Source of the DNA: Lachnospiraceae bacterium
GTDB lineage: Bacteria > Bacillota > Clostridia > Lachnospirales > Lachnospiraceae
Length of the DNA stretch: 7,468 bases
Assembly: GCA_009774615.1 (NCBI GenBank)
Contig: VSOC01000158.1
Location: 1 to 7,468, forward strand
Direction: 5' to 3'
Part shown: positions 6,133 to 7,468 of the stretch, piece by piece
Layout: every line of letters begins with the position of its first letter
How positions within the stretch are numbered: position 1 is the first letter of the stretch
Notes under the pieces: model-generated
What the model was told of the DNA's origin: nothing
Database searches by the model: none
Seen by the model: the letters and a program-made list of their open reading frames with translations, nothing else
Translations under genes and position numbers: made by a program

Positions 6133-6161
6133 ATTATACTTCCAGGTGTGAATTTTTGCAA
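6133..6161 (-). promoter_or_regulatory. Promoter for the sirtuin-like gene and hisHF-ung-uppP run
   Basis: On the minus strand: -35 TTGCAA (6161-6156), a 17-bp spacer and a perfect -10 TATAAT (6138-6133). Transcription should start near 6126 with a leader of about 40 nt. It is the only strong promoter I see for the five-gene run. Its -35 is separated from that of the divergent lacI-family gene by 26 bp. Confidence 0.6.
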
Positions 6162-6187
6162 TATTCTCTCCTTCGTTCGAAATATCC

Positions 6188-6216
6188 TTGAACAAAAAAC
6201 AATTTCTCTGTATAAT
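6188..6216 (+). promoter_or_regulatory. Promoter for the LacI-family regulator
   Basis: -35 TTGAAC (6188-6193), a 17-bp spacer and a perfect -10 TATAAT (6211-6216). Transcription should start near 6223, leaving a leader of about 41 nt. No clear palindromic operator overlaps it; the only nearby palindrome is the short TTCGAA at 6176-6181. Confidence 0.65.
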
Positions 6217-6263
6217 AAGATCAATCAGCAATAGTAAACTAAGATAAAGCGGGGAATCACACC

Positions 6264-7247
6264 ATGGCAACCTTGAAGGACGTTGCAAAAGAAGCGGGAT
6301 TAACTGTAACCACCGTTTCAAGAATACTGAACAACCGGGGCTATATCAGCGAAAACGCCAGACAGCGGGTCGCAGATGCGATGAAAAAGTTGAATTATCG
6401 CCCCAATGAGCTTGCCCGCTCACTCCAGAATAACAGTTCAACTACCATCGGCGTAATCGTGCCTCATATCCGGCATCCATATTTTGCCGAAGTCATCAGC
6501 AACCTGGAAAATGAAGCCTTTAAAAAGGGCTATAAAATCTTATTATGTAACTCCCGGTGCATTGACGAACGCGCAAAAGCCTATGTGGAAATATGCTCCA
6601 GCAACCGCGTGGCAGGAATCATCCTGCTCAGCGGAGCCATTGATGTTAATTTATTTGCCGATCTGGATGTCCCGGTGATTACAATGGAGCGTTTTTTAGA
6701 CAGCGGGACGGCATCCGTAGAGTGCGACAACTACCAAGGCGGAAAACTTGCCGCAGAAAAACTTATTTCCTGCGGATGCAGACATCTGATGCACGTAGGC
6801 AGCTTAAACCGCAGTCTGCCTATGCCTGCGGATCTGCGCTCTGAGGGTTTTCAGGAAATCTGCCGCCAACACAAAATACCATTTATTGAACTGATGACCG
6901 AAGAAGATCAGTTTTACAGTATGAACTATGAAGAAATGCTTGAACAGGCTTTGCGTAAACACCCGGAAACCGATGGGCTCTTTGCCAACAGCGATATTAT
7001 CGCTGCCCAGGCTCTGCAGGTCTGCTATAAGCTTAAACTGCCTGTGCCGGAAAAGCTTAAAATTATCGGATTTGATGATGTAACAATTTCTTCTCTGACT
7101 GCACCAAAGCTAACCACCATCCACCAGCCCATTAAAGAAATGGCCGAGATAGCTGTTCGTCTGCTTTTCGAACACTCCAGCGGAAAAATCATTCCCAAAA
7201 GAACCCTGCTCCCGGTAATGTTAATCGAACGGGAAACTACCAGATAA
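6264..7247 (+). CDS. LacI-family transcriptional regulator
   Basis: A 327-residue DNA-binding regulator, normal length for the family. The N-terminal helix-turn-helix spans about residues 3-23, with TVTTVSRILN as recognition helix; Val15 and Thr16 occupy the specificity positions that are Tyr17 and Gln18 in E. coli LacI. The hinge helix with LARSL (50-54) follows. Residues 61-327 are a periplasmic-binding-protein-like sensor domain, with GVIVPHIRHPYFAEV (63-77) at its start and the typical IIGFDD (267-272) near the end. The ligand is probably a sugar, but nothing here identifies it. Eight cysteines (95, 99, 111, 154, 170, 172, 200, 254) are more than I expect in this domain. The ATG has only a weak GGGGA ribosome binding site 8 nt upstream, so expression may be low. 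No transporter or sugar enzyme is adjacent, so its targets lie outside the window or include its own promoter. Confidence 0.93.
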   Translation: MATLKDVAKEAGLTVTTVSRILNNRGYISENARQRVADAMKKLNYRPNELARSLQNNSSTTIGVIVPHIRHPYFAEVISNLENEAFKKGYKILLCNSRCIDERAKAYVEICSSNRVAGIILLSGAIDVNLFADLDVPVITMERFLDSGTASVECDNYQGGKLAAEKLISCGCRHLMHVGSLNRSLPMPADLRSEGFQEICRQHKIPFIELMTEEDQFYSMNYEEMLEQALRKHPETDGLFANSDIIAAQALQVCYKLKLPVPEKLKIIGFDDVTISSLTAPKLTTIHQPIKEMAEIAVRLLFEHSSGKIIPKRTLLPVMLIERETTR

Positions 7248-7263
7248 AATAAACCATGTGTAA

Positions 7264-7300
7264 CAGCCAATCTGCCTCATTTTCCAGATTGGCTGCTTTT
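7264..7300 (+). terminator. Terminator of the LacI-family gene
   Basis: CAGCCAATCTG (7264-7274) pairs perfectly over 11 bp with CAGATTGGCTG (7285-7295), with a 10-nt loop, then CTTTT. It lies 17 bp after the stop codon, so the regulator is probably transcribed alone. Confidence 0.85.
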
Positions 7301-7468
7301 GCGCTCAAAATATTAAAGGATTGTCATATGTTCCCTTTAGTCTTTTCAGTGCTCTGCACATATATACATAAAAATTTTGATTTTTTCTTTAATTTTATGG
7401 ATTTTTCGGAGTTATTTTAGTAAATATTTAAAATTATGTCATCATTTTCTACAGTAATTCGCAAATAT
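7301..7468. other. AT-rich non-coding end of the window
   Basis: No gene is supported here. TTGTCA at 7321-7326 resembles a -35 box but has no -10 at the right distance. An ATG at 7436 stays open to the window edge for 11 codons but has no ribosome binding site. The stretch may be the upstream region of a gene beyond the window. Confidence 0.4.

Noticed and set aside
6161..6185. AATATT...AAATAT inverted repeat or TTCGAA as LacI-family operator
   Set aside because: The arms are very short and separated by about 15 bases, or only 6 bp long. LacI-family operators are usually longer near-contiguous palindromes.
7436..7468. Start of a partial plus-strand gene at the right edge
   Set aside because: Eleven open codons, no ribosome binding site and AT-rich surroundings are not enough evidence.

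Overview
The window looks like chromosomal DNA from an anaerobic Firmicute of the class Clostridia, most likely Lachnospiraceae. The reasons are strong AGGAG-type ribosome binding sites, near-consensus sigma-A promoters, AT-rich intergenic DNA around moderately GC-rich genes, and the look of the protein families. I cannot name a genus. No mobile element, CRISPR array, tRNA or rRNA is visible, and the content is mostly core metabolism and DNA maintenance.

Layout, left to right. Bases 1-248 are non-coding. They hold a strong minus-strand terminator hairpin, a second inverted-repeat element with alternative pairings, and three perfect copies of a 13-bp repeat just after the stop of the next gene. 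A minus-strand gene (249-998) encodes a secreted protein of unknown function with an acidic linker. It diverges from a plus-strand type I DAHP synthase gene (aroF, 1163-2197), the entry step of aromatic amino acid synthesis. The two genes appear to share one bidirectional promoter whose -10 boxes overlap within a palindrome. The aroF terminator begins inside the coding sequence, and the stop codon lies in its loop.

From 6086 down to 2282 five minus-strand genes follow one another at gaps of 55-77 bp with no clear terminator between them: a sirtuin-like zinc-ribbon protein of unknown activity, hisH, hisF, ung and uppP. HisH and HisF form imidazole glycerol phosphate synthase, the step that links histidine and purine synthesis; Ung removes uracil from DNA; UppP recycles the undecaprenyl lipid carrier for wall synthesis. 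A consensus-like promoter lies before the first gene, and a weaker internal one may precede hisH.

Divergent from this cluster is a plus-strand LacI-family regulator (6264-7247) with its own promoter and a strong terminator. Bases 7301-7468 are AT-rich and hold no gene I can support.

The points most worth following up are the shared -10 promoter, the degenerate sirtuin-like protein next to hisHF, and the hisHF pair lacking hisA. I see no clear new multi-gene system. Four gene starts are placed downstream of the longest open frame because the ribosome binding site decides them: 998, 3130, 3868 and 5368.
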